NCBI RefSeq assembly: GCF_004664715.2
Contig: NC_051065.1
Location: forward strand, 148,879,826-148,943,825
DNA: 64,000 nt
DNA from: Peromyscus leucopus
Taxonomy: Eukaryota; Chordata; Mammalia; Rodentia; Cricetidae
Direction of reading: 5' to 3'
Position numbers and translations under genes: made by a program. Positions 32,151 to 44,339 of this stretch are shown piece by piece. Positions within the stretch are counted from its first letter, which is position 1; every line of letters starts with the position of its first letter. The notes beneath the pieces were generated by a model. That model was not told the DNA's origin. It saw only the letters and a program-made list of their open reading frames with translations, and searched no databases.

Positions 32151-33817
32151 TTTTAGTTACAATAATGTTTTTTTTCTTTTTGAAAATAATGTATTATTGT
32201 GTAAATATGTGCAAGCACACATGTACTGTTCATCCCACCAGTCAAGAATAAGACTACTACCCCAGTTTAAAGTCAAATTTGAAGCAAGCTTTAATTAAAT
32301 ATTGGCCGGGTTGATAGACTCTCTGGCCAGGTCCATCTCTGGTTTCTCAGGAATTATCATTTAGTTAAGCCCTGTGATGACTGACATCAGAGTTACTATC
32401 TAGAAGGAACCTGGAGATGAGAATGGGGACCAGTTATTTACTTCACCTCAGGTCCACTTTTTTGCATTTTAAAAAATTACATCCAGCTTATTTCTAATGA
32501 TTGCTAGTGGTTTATATAGAAACAACAATTTTCTCTTAAAGCAACACAATAACTTCTGTTCTACATAGAGCAGGTTAAGTGCCCTATCATGTTGTAGAAC
32601 TATTTCAGCTAATGAATCTACCTATTGATAGATCTGGGTCTATTTGGTTTTAACAGGTACCTTTCCTGGTATACCAATGGGCACTACAGATAGCTATTTT
32701 GTAGCCTATGCCAGGGAGTAACCTTTTGATCTAACATTCTAGCCTGTTGGGGGACAAGGGGTGATGTACTCTCTTCTATAACTTCTTCCTGTTGAAACCA
32801 GGATGTTGTTGTCAAAGCCCAGGAAAACTGGAATGCTAGTCAAAGGCTAGAAGAGGATTCAGAAAATGGGGCATTCAGCAGGATCACCTGGTAATCTGAC
32901 CCAGCTGAAGAAACATGGAACAATCACATTGGCTGGACTGGTCCACAGCAACTTTCAGCAACTTTCCAGGTCTCAAATGTCATAGTCAGTAGCTGTTTCC
33001 TGGATGGTGTCTGTCAGACAAGTGGAAATCTGCTGAGACAGATATAGACTAGGGACAGAAATTAAAATTTAGGAACTTAAAGGAAAATCTTACATATGGA
33101 ACTTCCAGACCCATAGTCCTAGTAGTTAGGGGAAAGGAGGGGTCCTAAGACCAGGAGAGAGAGAGATCCATCCTCAGGAATAGCCAGGTGGGGAAACTTA
33201 GGCTGTACTTATCTGGAGTCTATTTGACCTATGAGAGGTGGATCCAAGTCCTATGACTCCCTAGATTCTCTGAAGCTTACATGATTTTTTAGTTTACAAG
33301 AAGAGATAAATATTTTAGTTACATTAGCATTATCAATATGTAATGAAACCCATATTGTAGAAAAAGCAGGTAATAGGTGTCTGTAAAATAGTTGTAGTAG
33401 ACTCACACCTTTGAGTCCTAGCAAAAGCTATGGATTTGGATAAAAGAAAAAAGCATAAACATATTTTCCTCTGTCCAGAGAGCCAGATATAGATTGAACA
33501 GAGATGTCTTTAGCCTGATGAAAAGCACCTTTATGTCTATATCTATCTTAGAAGATAACCAAAGGAAATTTAAAATCTTGAGATTGTGCCTGAACAGTAA
33601 GCAGTCACTGCTCTACCACCTTCAGAACTCCATTGATCAATGCTAACATTCTGAACATTTGAAATTTTAGTGCAGTAATAACATAGAAGGAGAAATAAGT
33701 CTGAAATGTGTCTCATTTTCACATATCTTAAATAGTTTACTTATACCTTTACAACTTGCATTTATATATCTTAAATAATTTTCTGAGACCCTTAGAACTT
33801 ACTTAAACTTTCACATC
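32151..33817. other. Unassigned, possibly retroviral remnant
   Basis: No motif I can name with confidence. Compositional texture resembles the minus-strand ERV fragments further right (34.8 kb), so this may be the env/3' side of the same old element, but nothing is conserved enough to prove it. Confidence 0.3.
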
Positions 33818-34308
33818 TGTAGCATGAATTGTCAGAAGGTCTTGTTAATAAAAACAAACCTGGAGCCAGGTATTGGGGTAAACGCTGGAAGATCAGAGAA
33901 GCAGAACAAGCCACAGCTTCCTTACCTTGCCAATACCTCAGCTGATCCTGTTTCCTCAAACTGGAACACTCTGTGTCCTCATCCAGAATAAATCTCAGCA
34001 ATTGAATTGCTGCTAAAAGCCTAAAAGCTTAAACAGCTCTAGTTCCTGGTTTTCATACCTTATATACTTTTCTGCTTTCTGCCATCACTTCCTGGGATTA
34101 AAGGCACGAGTCACCATGCCTGGCTGTTTCCAGTGTGGCTTTGAACTCACATAGATCCGGATGGATCTCTGCCTCCAAAAAGCTAGTATTAAAGATGTGA
34201 GTGCCACCATTTTCTGACCTCTATGTCTGTCTAGTGGCTGTTCTGTTCTCTGACCCCAGATAAATTTATTAGGGTGCACAATATATTGGGGAACACAATA
34301 TCACCACG
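33818..34308 (-). mobile_element. Solo LTR, family X, with perfect target duplication
   Basis: Starts tgtagcatgaat and ends caccacg. It is flanked by CACATC on both sides (33812-33817 and 34309-34314). This defines the true ends of the family and shows 6-bp duplication, the class II pattern. Confidence 0.92.
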
Positions 34309-34738
34309 CACATCCTCAAACCTTTATGTATCTTAAACCATTTTCTTAGACCCTCATAACTTACATAGACTTTAACCCTGTTTCTTTCCATCTAATCATT
34401 ACCAGAGACACAAGTAGTTATTACTGAGAATAGTCATTGCAAATCATGTTCCTTTAGTGGAAAGTTACATCTGAAGCCTGTTTATCTTTTAATATGAAGC
34501 CTGTTAGCAAGGCAAACCTGTCTACCTTTTCTCTACAGGAGACCTAGTATCTCTAGAAAAAGCAAGGCCTAATTTTTACAAATGAAATGAACTAACAAGG
34601 TGGCTGCAGCCTTGGGGCTAATCTATAGTTAGCCTAGCCATCAATACCATCTGAGAAGGATAAATTATAGCAGAAAGTATAATCCAAATGGCCTATGTAT
34701 CAATTAAAATGACAGAGACTAGTCCATTACCTAGATGG

Positions 34739-34957
34739 TCATCTCAGGATCCTGTAGTCTGCATGCCCTCCTAGGTCAAAAGTATCAGAATAACACCAGT
34801 TGATGGCCACCAGGCCCAGATGAGAGGCCTTCTTGTGGAGGAAGAGCATCAGGTGGGGGATACTGACCTGAATTTCTTTAGGTAAAGTGGGACAGTCAAC
34901 TCTCCAGTGTCCTGCTTGTCCACAGTTTGGGCTGGGTCCTGGCTGCAGGTGTAGCAT
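34739..34957 (-). pseudogene. ERV-C gag nucleocapsid remnant
   Basis: A minus-strand frame reads PNCGQAGHWRVDCPTLPKE, a retroviral zinc knuckle (C-X4-H-X4-C part clear, the first Cys lost). It is followed by a stretch resembling the gag-pro junction (GLVAINWC). Only this short part is recognisable, in a larger minus-strand remnant of unknown extent. Confidence 0.7.
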
Positions 34958-35595
34958 TGCCCAGTGGTTACTATTACCACAGTTCAGGTAGAGTAGTTGT
35001 GGTGCCTCACCATCTCCTTTGGAGACCTCAGGGTCACTGCTAGGGGATGGGAGTCTCTGTCATAGTAAACTTTTTCCATTAAACATTCTAAATGCCATAC
35101 TCATGAGATCTCTGACCAGTTTGAGGACCATCATAATTTAAGTTTATCTGAGCTAAACAAATCTAGGTTTAACCTTGAAAATACATATAGGAGGCTAAAT
35201 AAATCTTTTTCCTGTAATTAAGTACATTTACACTTGGCATGACTGCAATTATAGTTCTGAACACATTAAAGAATTTGTTCCTTTATGATGTAACTGATTT
35301 GCATATCTTAATCATCTTTAATAGTTTACAATAAGTTAACCTGAAAAATTACAATTTTTGAATTGAAGATCTTTTTAGCATCAAGATAATACTTTTAACT
35401 CATAAACACAGTCCACAGAGAGACTGGGAAATTTTCTGATCCTTCTATAGTACATCATTGCAGAATGTAACAGTTTCTTATATGACTCAGTTTATCAAAA
35501 TAGCTTAAGCTTAACAAAGTTAGCAAAAACAAGGAGGCTAGACATATATTCTCAAGCATGAATAGACCTTAGGTAAAGAGAGACATTCTCTAATC
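34958..35595. other. Non-coding, unassigned
   Basis: AT-rich sequence, possibly the upstream part of ERV-C. No motif recognised. Confidence 0.3.
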
Positions 35596-35819
35596 CAGTA
35601 GTTCTCAACCTTTCTAATGCTGTGACCCTTCAACACAGTTCCCCGTGTTGTGGTGACCCCCAACCATAAAATTATTCTTGTTGCTATTTCACAACTGCAA
35701 TTTTTGCTGCTGTTATGAATCTCAACGCAAACATCTGACATGTAGGCGGTCCTATGCTACCTCTGTAAAAAGGTCTTTCAACGCCCAAAAGGTCAAGACT
35801 CATAGATTGAGAAGCTGCT
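35596..35819 (+). mobile_element. hAT-Charlie MITE (RChARR1-like), diverged
   Basis: Starts cagtagttctcaacc and ends in a decayed inverted copy (gattgagaagctgct). The middle has the typical gttgtggtgacccccaacc and ctgctgttatgaat. Better-kept copies lie at 43809-44239 and 62938-63152. Confidence 0.8.
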
Positions 35820-36133
35820 CCAGCCCTTTGCCAGATTGCTTAGGTCACTGTCTTGCTGCATTGTAAAATAGGAACATCCCAGTTTCTGGTGTTCAGTAAT
35901 TGGTACTCATAGCTGTGGCCTTAATTTTTAGCTTTTTATTTCCTTTTAAATTCAAATATTAATGATATAAAATATTTTATAAACTTGAAATGTCCTATAA
36001 CCTTATGAATTTAAATATTTAAAGCTGTTTAATTTAAATATTTTAAGCTGTTCCTTAAAAAAAAAAAAAACTAGTTTTTAAGTTTAAATTCTGTAAAACT
36101 CCAAAATTTCCTCTTTAAAAATTTTAAAATCTA

Positions 36134-36207
<74 letters not shown>
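36134..36207. repeat. Homopolymer of 74 G
   Basis: An uninterrupted G run next to AT-rich DNA on the left and cgcg on the right. Such a tract is rare in genomes and may be partly an assembly or polishing artefact. Confidence 0.95.
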
Positions 36208-36270
36208 CGCGTTTAATAGACTCGGAGCAGAGGCAGCAGATTCTGTACGAGCACTCTATAAATGATTCCA

Positions 36271-36330
36271 AAAGCGCAAAGCTACACAGAGAAACGCTGT
36301 CTCGAAAAACAAAAACAAAAAAAAAATTTT
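36271..36330 (+). mobile_element. B1 3' end fragment
   Basis: Only the last ~40 bp of a B1 plus its A-rich tail remain: gcgcaaagctacacagagaa ... ctgtctcgaaaaac. The body of the element is missing and the G74 run lies 64 bp to its left. Confidence 0.8.
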
Positions 36331-36739
36331 TTAAATCTCTCAACTGTGTGCTCCTACAATATCAAAAATAAAGTACCTTTTTTACTTCAACAATTCAAAG
36401 CTCAGTATCTGGGATTCATTCACAGTCCTTTGTGTTTCCCAAGGGGCTTGCATCACCTCTCTGGCCCCACCCTCAGCAGCATAAACATGGCCTGCCTTCT
36501 GGATCTCAGTCTGCGCCATTTTCGTTGTGGCTGATGCTTCTGATGATTATCACATGGCACCAGAATTTCCAAAACTGCTAAGGTCCCTCCTTGCAACTGG
36601 GCTCTCTTTGGGAACTCTATCCCTGCCACACATTGGCAAGTCTCAGCTCTCCCCCATGATCCCTTCGTGTCTTTAAAAACATTATCACCTGATGACTCCC
36701 ATGTTACAAAGTTTGGCTGCATATGAAAGCATGGTGGTG

Positions 36740-37990
36740 CAGCTTTAGTATCTTACTAAGTAAGCACTGTTTTTAAGTCCTATGTTTCATAAACCTTGTT
36801 TTCAGGACAAAAAATTATCATTAAAAGAAATCTATCCTAAGACGGGCAGTGGTGGCGCAAGCCTTTAATCCCAGCACTTGGGAGGCAGAGCCAGGCGGAT
36901 CTCTGTGAGTTCGAGGCCAGCCCGGACTACAGAGTGAGTTCCAGGAAAGGTGCAAACTACACAGAGAAACCTTGTCTCAAAAAACCAAAAAAAAAAAGAA
37001 AAAGAAATCTATCCTAATCCAAAATATCTCAGAGACCTGTTATTGCCTCCTTCGTAGACCCACACCACATGGTCACCTTTAATCAAGATGGCAGTGAAAT
37101 CACATGATATCTGTCTTCTCCAACTCTAGCAAAGATGGCTTCCATCTATCTATGTGGCTGCCACATGTTGTTTATATCCCCAAATGGAATCGTGTCACAG
37201 GGTTCCTTTAAGAAATCTATATGCATAGATTTTTTTAAACTACCAACTCCCAGTGTTACTAGTTTTTAGTTAACTTTTTACATAGATTTTACAGATTTTT
37301 GACCATATCTAATAGAATAAACTTATACATCTTGAGGTACGGAATGTTCACATAAACCAAGTCTAATTTGTGGCTGTTCTACTTTGTTTTCTTTTCCCTG
37401 TCACTGTGTCAGATGGCTTAAACTGACAAAGGACATACAGGAAACTTTTAAATATGCTTGGGTCCAGCAAAGGGAGAGCGGTAACACAACCCTAGAGCCA
37501 GCTTTCCAATAACGAAAAACAGCATAAAACAACTTTAATGTTATGCACACCAAAAAGATGTCTGAACTCTTGGTAACTGGAACCCAGTGACAGGAGGGCT
37601 CAGAGATAAATTCTGAGCCCTGGCCACCAAAGCAGCCATGGTAATGGCAGTGACTGGCCGGTGGTGCACAGAGACAGCAAAAATATGTGACCCATTTCTG
37701 CCTCACCCCTATGCTTTCAACGAAGCTTATGGGCACACCAAAACACAGACAAAACTTTCCAACAAAATAGGCAGACACAACTTCCAACAATACAGATAAA
37801 ACTTCCCTCGGGAAACAGACAAAAATTTCCAACCAACCAGAACCAGATGGTGTGTGATGTCTCACTGTTTGCCCTAGATGGTAGAATATTTAAGTCCTGT
37901 TGAACCCCCTCTACATCCCAGAGAGAGAGAGAGATCCCACAAAACAGAACCAGTTCATGACTCACCAGGAGACCTCCGTAGATGCTTGCT
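36740..37990 (-). mobile_element. ERV leader/gag-side fragment, copy 1
   Basis: Long stretches match 42020-43250 in the same orientation, for example atctatcc(t/c)aatccaaaat, the aacttttt..cagattttacag block and the aacaaaatttaatgt-type block. Copy 2 is attached to a proline-type primer site on the minus strand, so both should be minus-strand 5' internal regions of one class I family. A donor-like cctg|gtgagt lies on the minus strand near 37965. No gag frame is intact. Confidence 0.5.
36841..37003 (+). mobile_element. B1 SINE
   Basis: Full-length sense B1 with A-rich tail and a perfect 14-bp target duplication gaaatctatcctaa (36827-36840 and 37004-37017). Confidence 0.95.
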
Positions 37991-39317
37991 GCGTTTCTCA
38001 GCATGGCAGTTCACTCTGATGGTCTGTGAACTGAAGGCAGCCTCAGAGTCTTGGAATGTCTCAGGGCATGGGCCCCCTGAAGTAGCCTCTCATTCCTAGA
38101 GTTCTGGAGTGAAGATACAGCTTTAGGATTTGGGTGGGTGGTCTGAATCTCACTGGGCCCTTCAGAACATCTATATATTACTAAGACGCCTAGAAATGTC
38201 TGTCTCTGAATGATCATCTTTAAATTTTGCTGTCCCTTATCTCTGATTAATAAATCCAACTCTGTTTCATTGGTACTTGTGCTGAAATTCTTTCTGTGGT
38301 ATAAGCCAAAGTGCTGGCCATTTCTGAGTAGCTGGCCCTAACAAAGAGGGTACCCTCAGGCTATGGCCAGTAGTCTTTGGGTCCCCTGCACCACCACAGA
38401 CATGATGGCCTTGGTCTCCCTATAAGAGAGCACAAAAGCTCAGATACTCTTTCTGTGTAGAGCCACAAACTTGCCCTGTGGGCTTTCTGCCTCCTTGGTA
38501 AGTGAACATATTTCTTTAACCCAGATATGTGTGCACCTATGTGTAACCTTAGGGTCTCTTTTGTGTCTCCTTGGAGTGGAATGTGGGCCTAGGACCCCAT
38601 AGGGTTGGGGCTGGGGGCTCCATCCTAGACAAGATATAAAGTCACTAATGTCAGCTTTGTACAAAATTAAATAAAGCATGAGCCTTGCCCCAACTCCCTT
38701 CGTTCCAATCCCTCCACCTGGACTGACCTCCTTCTTCCTGTGGCAATACTCGGGTCACAAAGGGGAACATATGGTCACAGTGCTGATGATGGCAAACCAT
38801 TTGCAGACTGATGGAAGGCAGGTGGTAGAGCAGGAGATGGACGGGCCTTGCTCAGGAAAAACCCTTGGCACTGGGCGTCTGGATGGTAAGAGGTGTACAG
38901 GCCCTGATTGCCGTCCTTACTCTTCATTTCTCCATCACCATGCACCCTGATTTATCCAGTCCACGTCATCTGTGGTCTGATGAGTATGATTTGCTCCTGC
39001 TTATAACTTGCTTCTTAAACACACCCTGGACTGCCTCAAACTCACAGCCTTCTCACAGCCATATTTTGCAATGATCTAGCGGTACTAATACCAAGGACCA
39101 TGGAATCCAGGGAACTACCCAAGATCATGGAAGCCCTTCAGCTTTCCAGAATGTATGTAATAACAGCAAGTAGAAATGGGTAATAATTGTTGAAATGAAA
39201 TCCCACTTTCCCCATACTTCCTAGTTGAGCCAGATAAGCAAAACAGTCCTAAAATTTGACATCAAATCCACAGACAGAAACATCTCTATGGTACTGTCAA
39301 TCAGAAAAAGAAAGTCA
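37991..39317. other. LTR-like and unassigned sequence
   Basis: Contains LTR-like signals (gattaataaatccaac near 38246, and ttaaataaagcatgag near 38667), but I cannot delimit an element. No exon is recognised. Confidence 0.35.
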
Positions 39318-39510
39318 GGGGCTGTAGCAATGGTTCCACGGTTAAGAGCACTGGCTGCTCTTGCAGAGGATGCAGGTTTGGTTCCTAGCACCCACATGGC
39401 AGCTCACAATCATCCGTAATTCCTTCCCAGGGAATCTGATACCTTCTTCTGGCCTCTAAAGGCACTGCATGAATATGGTGCACAGTGATGATGCAATATT
39501 CATAAAAATA
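39318..39510 (+). mobile_element. B2 SINE
   Basis: B2 head ggggctgtagcaatgg with A and B box regions (ggttaagagcactggctgct, gttcctagcacccaca) and an A-rich end. Confidence 0.88.
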
Positions 39511-39589
39511 TTTCTTGCGTTCTAAGAGACTAGAACTTTTGCTGAACTGCCCTAAATTTGGACCTTTTGAGGTAGGAAGATCCACCTTA

Positions 39590-39866
39590 AAACTGGGCCA
39601 CATCTTCTGGTGGCAGCCTATATACCTATATAAAGGACATAGAAGAAGGAAGTGCTTACTCTTTGCCTGCTCAATCTCATTCTCACTGGCGAGTCTATTT
39701 CTTCAGTGGCATTAAAGTCGACTTCTTCAGGATTCCAGCATATAGTGAAGACCAGCTGAGACACCCAGCCTTGTGGACTAAACAACTACTGGATTCTTGA
39801 ACTTTCCATCAGGAGATAGCCATTGTTGGCATAGCTGGGCCACAGCCTGTAAGAGTATATATATAT

Positions 39867-39916
<50 letters not shown>

Positions 39917-39955
39917 CAGTTCTGTTTCTCTAGAGAACCCTGACTGATAAAGGAG
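39590..39955 (+). mobile_element. hAT-like rodent DNA element with an internal AT microsatellite
   Basis: The 3' part (gttctgtttctctagagaaccctgactgataa, shortened) resembles the end of the copy at 60293-60875. An (AT)n tract of about 57 bp lies at 39857-39914. Confidence 0.5.
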
Positions 39956-40171
39956 TAGACAGACACATAGGGACAGGGACAGATTCACAAAACAGCCTTC
40001 CAGCAGGTACAAATTCACTCTCATACAATAGACAGACAGAAAAGAAGACACAGGTAACACAAAGTAAAGAATTCAAATCTTGGCTTGCTCTTGGATAACG
40101 GACACCAAGGGGAAGTTGCTGGGGATGTCTTTCTGTATGCTGTGGATTACTGTACAGATTATAAACAGTGG

Positions 40172-40539
40172 TGCTGTGAGATGTCTTTCTGTGTGCTGTG
40201 AATATATGTGTTGCTCCCATTGGCTAATAAACAAAGCAGTTTTGGCCTAATGCAAGGCACCTTAGGGGCAGGTGGGAAATCCAAGTAGAGATATATAGAG
40301 AGAAGGACAGAGTCAGGGGAAATGCCAGCCTGCTGTCCAAGGAACAACATGCACCACTGCATAGATTAATAGAACTGGGTTGAGTTAAGTTATAAGAGCT
40401 AGCTAGCAAGAAGCCTGAGCCATAGGCCATGCAGTTTGTAATTAACATTAAGCCACTGAGTCATTATTTTATAAGCAGCTGTGGGAAAGATTCGTCTGGA
40501 CCACGGTGCCAGGTGGGACCAGAGAAACTTCTGGCTACA
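40172..40539 (+). mobile_element. LTR, family Y (5' LTR of a class II element)
   Basis: Runs tgctgtgagatg...ctggctaca, homologous to the other family Y copies. Unlike them it is followed by a primer-binding site, so it is a 5' LTR rather than a solo copy. A partial copy of its first ~25 bases lies just upstream at about 40122. Confidence 0.85.
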
Positions 40540-40541
40540 AT

Positions 40542-40559
40542 TGGCGCTCAGACATGGTG
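40542..40559 (+). other. Primer-binding site, lysine-tRNA type
   Basis: tggcgctcagacatgg, two bases after the LTR end, resembles the class II lysine site TGGCGCCCAACGTGG. Confidence 0.65.
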
Positions 40560-41930
40560 GCAAGAGTTTCCACCTAAAACCTGAGAGAGCTTAAGAAGAG
40601 ATTATAAATGTAGCTAAGAACAGCTTCCTAGTTCATGTCTCTCAGGCAGGCCTTGGTACAGAGGCGCTGTGGCATTCAAGCTGGAGCACAGCATGGCAGA
40701 ATCCCGCCATGGTACACAGAGGCATCTCCAAGCCACACAGCACACTGCATGGTGGATTTAGCTTTTGTTAGTACAACAAAAAGGTTTTCTGGGCCAGATG
40801 CTGCTTGATGGAGGCATAGACTCAATGATTCTCAGAGTTGGCGGTAAACATATCTACTCCATGTTAAAAAGCCGAGAGGGGCAGAGTCAGCAGCCAAGGC
40901 TGCCGCTTTCATTCTAGCCACACAGCTTAGCAGTTTAAAATCTCTCCTGATCAGAAAAGGACTACAGATTCACAATAAGGCAGATTCAGATGGCATAAAA
41001 CTCTAAACAGTTTATAGTATGTGTACATAGGCTTGGAAGAGAGAGGAAAAAGAATACAGACAGTTATATAAAGAACTAATTAGTTTTAATAAATAAAGCT
41101 TTTAAAGAGAGAGTAAAAGTGATATAAAAATACAGTAAGCCACATAAAGATGGAAATTACACCAAGAGTCTGGATACTGCATTTTTGGTGTATTTTGGGA
41201 TTTTTAACTGCAGAACAACATTTGATTGTAGGGGTTACTAAATTAAACCAACATATATACTTAGAGGTATTTTGACTTCAAAATTTGAGTCTAAGGATAT
41301 GTTGCTTTGGAAAAGAGATTCTGCTTTGGTTTCCACAGAAAATAGGAAGCTATGGATTCCTTCCAGCTTAATATGGTTTCACCCTGAGAGGTCTCCAGAT
41401 GATCCAACATCCAGAAAAGCCTCAAGGCAATTGGCTGAGATGATCCAGTATTTTAAGTCATGTTTTTAATCAGAAGGTCCAAATAATATGCCAGTCCTTG
41501 ATAATGACTATCAGGTTGACAGCAAACTCTGCCAGAGGCAAGCAGCCCTAAGTCAGGAGGTAAACTGGGCTGATTTTTTTGTTTTGTTTTGTTTTTTGTC
41601 TTTTGTTTTTTGTTTTTTTGAGGTAGCTTCTTTTCTGAAGTTTTCCTACTTGGTTCTGTTTCTGGCAGCATTCTTTGTCTTGGTTCTATTAAACGAATTT
41701 CTCAGACTTAGTTCTCTGGGTCCTGAGCTGATGTATTCTATTAGGTCAGATATGTATCTGGCCATTGCCCTCCAGTTAAAGTGAAAACTAAAATTGGCAA
41801 AATTACTAGAAGAATTTTTGTACATATAAAACCACTGACATTTACAGACTCAATTAATTTTGAAAACATTTACAGACAAACATTTGGCTTAACACAAGAC
41901 ATCAATCTGAGATGAAGTTGACATCCAGAA
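40560..41930 (+). mobile_element. Decayed internal region of the family Y element
   Basis: Follows the primer site in the expected direction. A short frame near 41330-41460 (WIPSSLIWFHPE...) is not assignable. A T/GTTTT-rich tract lies at 41574-41625. No complete gag or pol motif is seen and no 3' LTR is apparent. Confidence 0.45.
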
Positions 41931-42019
41931 GATTGTTACCATATTTTAAAAAAAAATCAAAGAGTTACTGAACACAGTAAACAAAACCTCATTTATGTTT
42001 CATTGGTTGATAAATAAAA

Positions 42020-43608
42020 ATTATCAAAATTTTAATCATCATAGCCTTTTCAGTATTACTTCCAAAATGTTTTTCTCATCTGTTATTCTTATTCTCAGGA
42101 CAAGAATCACCACACAAAAATCTATCCCAATCCAAAATATCTTGGAAACTGTGGTGGTTTGAATAGGTATGCTCCCACAGACTCATGTGTTTGAATGCTA
42201 GGCCTATAGGATTGGCATTATTAGGAGATATGGCTTTGTTGGAGGAAGTGTGGCCTGGTTGGAGGAAGTGTGTCACTAGGGGGGTGAGCTTTGAGGTCAT
42301 ACATGCTCAAGCCATACCCAGTGTAACAGTTCATTTCCTGTTGCCTACAGATCAAGATGTAGAAATCTCAGCTACTTCTTCAGCATCATGTCTCCTTGCA
42401 TGCTGCCTTGCTTCCTGACCTGACAATAATGGATTAAATCTCTGAAACTGTGAAGCCACCCCAAATTAATGATTTCCTTTATAAGAGTTGCCATGGTCAT
42501 GGTGTCTCTTCACAGCAATAGAAACCCTAAGATATAAATCCACTGTTATTTTTAAAACATCTATTTCTTTTAAACAAGAGTTGGATCCAAGCTACACATA
42601 TAGTATGCTGTAGTAAATTAAGATTACCTATGTATTCAAGCATCAACCCTCATGCCATAATTTTTAAGTTAACTTTTTGTTACAGATTTTGCAGATCTTT
42701 AACCACACTCAATAAACTTACAAATCTTGAGGTACAGAAAGTTTACATGATAACTTTACAAATATTTGGATAAAAGTCATACTTTAGCAAAAGCTTTAGC
42801 ATTAAACCAAAACCAAAAAGAATGTGAGATGAGTAGCACTAATCCCCATTGGGAATAGTCTAGCCTTTTGGCTTGTTTTGCTCTCCTTTCTCTGTCACGT
42901 CATCATGTGGCCTGACTGACATGGGACAGAGATTTTGAAGGAAACCTTTAAACAAGCATGCTTGGCTCTAGAGGACAGGGAGCCATAAGCAACTAAAAAA
43001 CCAGCTTCTCAATGAAGTAGAACAGTATCAAACAAAAATTTAATGTCACCCATACCTAAAAAACACCTAAATCCTTGTACAACTGAATCTAGCGACCAGG
43101 GGGATGGAACAGAGCAATCTGAGAACAAATAAGCCGTAGAGATAAGAAACATTTTTTAGAAAGAAGATGCAACACCACAAACAATCCAAGCAACACAAAA
43201 CAGACAAAATTCTACAATTTGGTGGCCACCCAGACAAACCAAAACCAAATGAGGGATGGCAGCATCCTGGTGATCTTTCCTACTCATGAACCAGTGAAGC
43301 ATCCAGCTCTTCCACAAGTCTCACAAATGCGCACTATAGGCAGGGTCCTTACCTGTACTTCTGGAGGTTTTCTAATGATCCCTTGTCTCACAATCTTAAG
43401 TGTTGAAAATGTGCTAGTGGCTCCCTCCAAACCCTGGGCCAATCTGATTTCTTGGCACCCAGTACACCATCAACTCTCAGGGATTCAAGGTCTTTTGTGA
43501 AGTCTAGGCATTGAAGATGATGGCTCCATCCCAGTGCTGAGCCTATCTGATTTCTCCAGGGTCCCAAGGCCAGTCAAAAAAAGAAGGTGGATCTGGCTAA
43601 ATGCCCAA
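42020..43608 (-). mobile_element. ERV-E leader/gag-side region (class I, copy 2)
   Basis: On the minus strand this lies directly downstream of a proline-type primer site and is homologous in blocks to 36740-37990. It is interrupted by the hAT element at 42149-42536. No open gag frame survives. Confidence 0.6.
42149..42536 (+). mobile_element. Non-autonomous hAT-Charlie element (URR1-like)
   Basis: Typical rodent repeat: gtggtggtttgaatag ... ggaggaagtgtgtcac ... cagcaatagaaaccctaaga. It is complete and inserted in ERV-E. Confidence 0.7.
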
Positions 43609-43626
43609 ATCCCAGCCGAGCCCCCA
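43609..43626 (-). other. Primer-binding site, proline-tRNA type
   Basis: The minus strand reads tggggg ctcggctgggat, close to the gammaretroviral proline site (TGGGGGCTCGTCCGGGAT). It lies two bases inside an LTR ending cataaca. Confidence 0.8.
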
Positions 43627-43628
43627 GA

Positions 43629-43808
43629 TGTTATGAGTTCAGGATTGTTCAGAGATTCACCAGTCTGACCATAATAATTTTAACAAAGAAGAGACTTTTA
43701 TTCAGATATTGGCACCAGATCTACTCCAGGATTCCAGGATACAGCACCCAGCCACTTCAGTCAGGGGTTTATGAAGTCAAAGAACACAAAATTACATTCC
43801 GTCTATGT
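43629..43808 (-). mobile_element. ERV-E LTR, R-U5 part
   Basis: On the minus strand it holds the poly-A signal in ctgaataaaagtctc and ends ctcataaca next to the primer site. Its U3 side is interrupted by the RChARR1 element at 43809-44239 and continues for an unknown distance beyond. Confidence 0.7.
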
Positions 43809-44239
43809 CAGTGGTTCTCAACCTTCCTAATGCTGTAGTCCTTTAATGCAGTTCCTCATGCTGTGGTGACCCCAACCATAACATTATTTTTGTTGCTACT
43901 TCATGACTGCAGTTTTGCTACTGTTATGAATTGTAATGTGGGGCTGGAGAGACGGCTCAGCAGTTAAAAGCACTGGCTGCTCTTTCAGAGGAGCTGGATT
44001 CAATTCCCAGCACCCACACGGCAGCTCACAATTGTCTATAACTCCAGTTTCAGGGAATCCAACACCTTCACACAGGCATGCATGCAGGCAAACATATACA
44101 AAAATACGTATGAAATAAAAAAATAAATTATAAATTGTAATGTAAATATTCGATATGCAGGATGTCTGATATGCAACCCCTGTGAGAGGACCAGTTGGCT
44201 CCCTAATGGGTCATTCATGACCCACAGGTTTAACCACTG
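43809..44239 (+). mobile_element. RChARR1-like hAT element containing a B2
   Basis: Terminal inverted repeat cagtggttctcaacc at the left and a decayed ggtttaaccactg at the right. Internal sequence as at 62938-63152. A B2 is inserted at 43940-44132. Confidence 0.88.
43940..44132 (+). mobile_element. B2 SINE nested in the hAT element
   Basis: B2 with head ggggctggagagacggc, a clear B box and an A-rich AATAAA tail. It has a perfect 11-bp target duplication aattgtaatgt (43929-43939 and 44133-44143). Confidence 0.95.
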
Positions 44240-44339
44240 GTTTAGGTGCAAGGAGAAAGTACTCTCTTACAAGGCAAGCTTGTTTTGCTCTATAGTTCTC
44301 TTAAGCACAGAGATTTTTTAACAATTCCCTACTTATACA

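Noticed and set aside
36131..36343. Poly-proline minus-strand frame
   Set aside because: It is the reverse of the G74 homopolymer plus a B1 tail.
37401..37865. 154-codon minus-strand frame rich in Cys and Phe
   Set aside because: It lies in an ERV leader-like region, and the homologous copy at 42.9-43.3 kb does not keep the frame.
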